A stretch of 5,575 nt of DNA from Verrucomicrobiota bacterium (lineage in GTDB: Bacteria; Verrucomicrobiota; Verrucomicrobiia; Opitutales; UBA953): NCBI GenBank assembly GCA_009924965.1, contig RFQN01000104.1, positions 1 through 5,575 on the forward strand. Reading direction: 5' to 3'. Below are positions 5,217 through 5,575 of this stretch, in pieces. Position 1 is the first letter of the stretch, and every line of letters begins with the position of its first letter. The notes below the pieces were generated by a model that had not been told where the DNA came from, did not search any database, and was given only the letters and a program-made list of their open reading frames with translations. The translations under genes were made by a program, and so were the position numbers.

Positions 5217-5575
5217 TTGCCGATGTCGTCAGCGGTGTCCGGAGCCTTGTCGCGGCCGACCGAGAAGAGGTCGTACGATTCGGTGTTCTTCACGCCGGGG
5301 TAGCGGTACTGGTACTCATGGCCCCACGGGTCGAGCGGCACGCGTCCGCCCTTGGCGTCGAGGTACGGTCCGCGCCAGCCGGTCTTGCCTTCCGGCGCGA
5401 CGACGAGGGCCTTGAGGCCTTCTTCGGTCGAAGGATAGTCGCCCATGGCCAGACGGTAGTTCAGCAACGCCGTCTTCATGGAGTCGTTGACCATGGTCTT
5501 GGCCGAGAATTCCTGGCCTTCGCCGAGGATCTTGCCGACGTTCGTGACGGCGAGGCCGACGAGCATGCCGACGAT
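5210..5575 (-). CDS. gspG: Type II secretion system major pseudopilin GspG (partial, N-terminus beyond window)
   Basis: This is the major subunit of the periplasmic T2SS pseudopilus. The last 121 residues are visible; the signal, cleavage site and start codon lie beyond the right edge. The first visible residues (IVGMLVGLAVTNVGKI) are the end of the hydrophobic N-terminal helix, so only about 25 to 35 residues are probably missing. Family hallmarks follow in order: the YPSTEEGLKALV block (visible residues 47-58), GWRGPYL (66-72), the DPWGHEY motif (82-88), and a C-terminal YDLFSVGRD...DTADDIGNW segment (101-121). In characterised GspG proteins the aspartates of this last loop bind the stabilising calcium, and all of them are present here. 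The C-terminal NW is also typical. The stop TAA lies inside the start of gspH, giving a 7-base overlap. An internal ATG at 5566 is not the real start because the frame stays open and homologous upstream of it. The identification is very secure. Confidence 0.96.
   Translation of the reverse strand: MVGMLVGLAVTNVGKILGEGQEFSAKTMVNDSMKTALLNYRLAMGDYPSTEEGLKALVVAPEGKTGWRGPYLDAKGGRVPLDPWGHEYQYRYPGVKNTESYDLFSVGRDKAPDTADDIGNW

Noticed and set aside
1926..5575. Type IV pilus or competence pseudopilus operon instead of T2SS
   Set aside because: The G-H-I-J-K-L-M order, the GspG calcium-loop C-terminus, the GspK without Glu at +5 and the GspL/GspM pair are together specific to T2SS.

Overview
The window is one tightly packed, minus-strand block of type II secretion system (T2SS) genes. 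Read from the right-hand edge leftwards, the order is gspG (5' end cut off by the window), gspH, gspI, gspJ, gspK, gspL and gspM. This is the classic G-H-I-J-K-L-M order of T2SS operons. Every base from 142 to 5575 is coding, apart from a 12-base gap between gspL and gspM. The only noncoding stretch of any size is 1..141, downstream of gspM. The plus strand carries very long open frames, but these are antisense shadows produced by GC-rich codon use.

Layout: gspG (5210..5575, major pseudopilin), gspH (4692..5216), gspI (3892..4695) and gspJ (3248..3895), all minor pseudopilins; gspK (1926..3251, tip pseudopilin with a large globular domain); gspL (685..1929) and gspM (142..672), the bitopic inner-membrane assembly-platform proteins. 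Four consecutive junctions (H/I, I/J, J/K, K/L) are 4-base ATGA stop/start overlaps. G/H overlaps by 7 bases, with a TTG start for gspH. No convincing Shine-Dalgarno sequence precedes the internal starts, so translational coupling is likely. No promoter is visible; it would lie upstream of gspG, outside the window.

The organism is a diderm, high-GC bacterium. The Ala-Phe-Ser-Leu-Ile-Glu prepilin junction of GspI, the divergent GspL and the low-complexity extensions point weakly towards the Verrucomicrobiota/PVC group. That is an inference from style, not a marker-gene assignment.

How the parts work together (family knowledge): GspI, GspJ, GspK and GspH form the tip and initiation complex of the periplasmic pseudopilus. 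GspG subunits are added beneath it. GspL and GspM link the cytoplasmic ATPase GspE to the platform protein GspF. The secretin GspD, GspE, GspF, GspC and the prepilin peptidase GspO are not in the window.

I see no wholly new system. The unusual points lie within the T2SS proteins. GspI has a Gly/Asn-rich tail of about 90 residues and an Ala at the -1 cleavage position. GspK has a Thr/Ala/Ser-rich insert near its C-terminus. GspL ends in four 6-residue Ala/Glu/Lys repeats plus a Pro/Ala tail. Three genes of one operon thus carry independent low-complexity additions on the periplasmic side.
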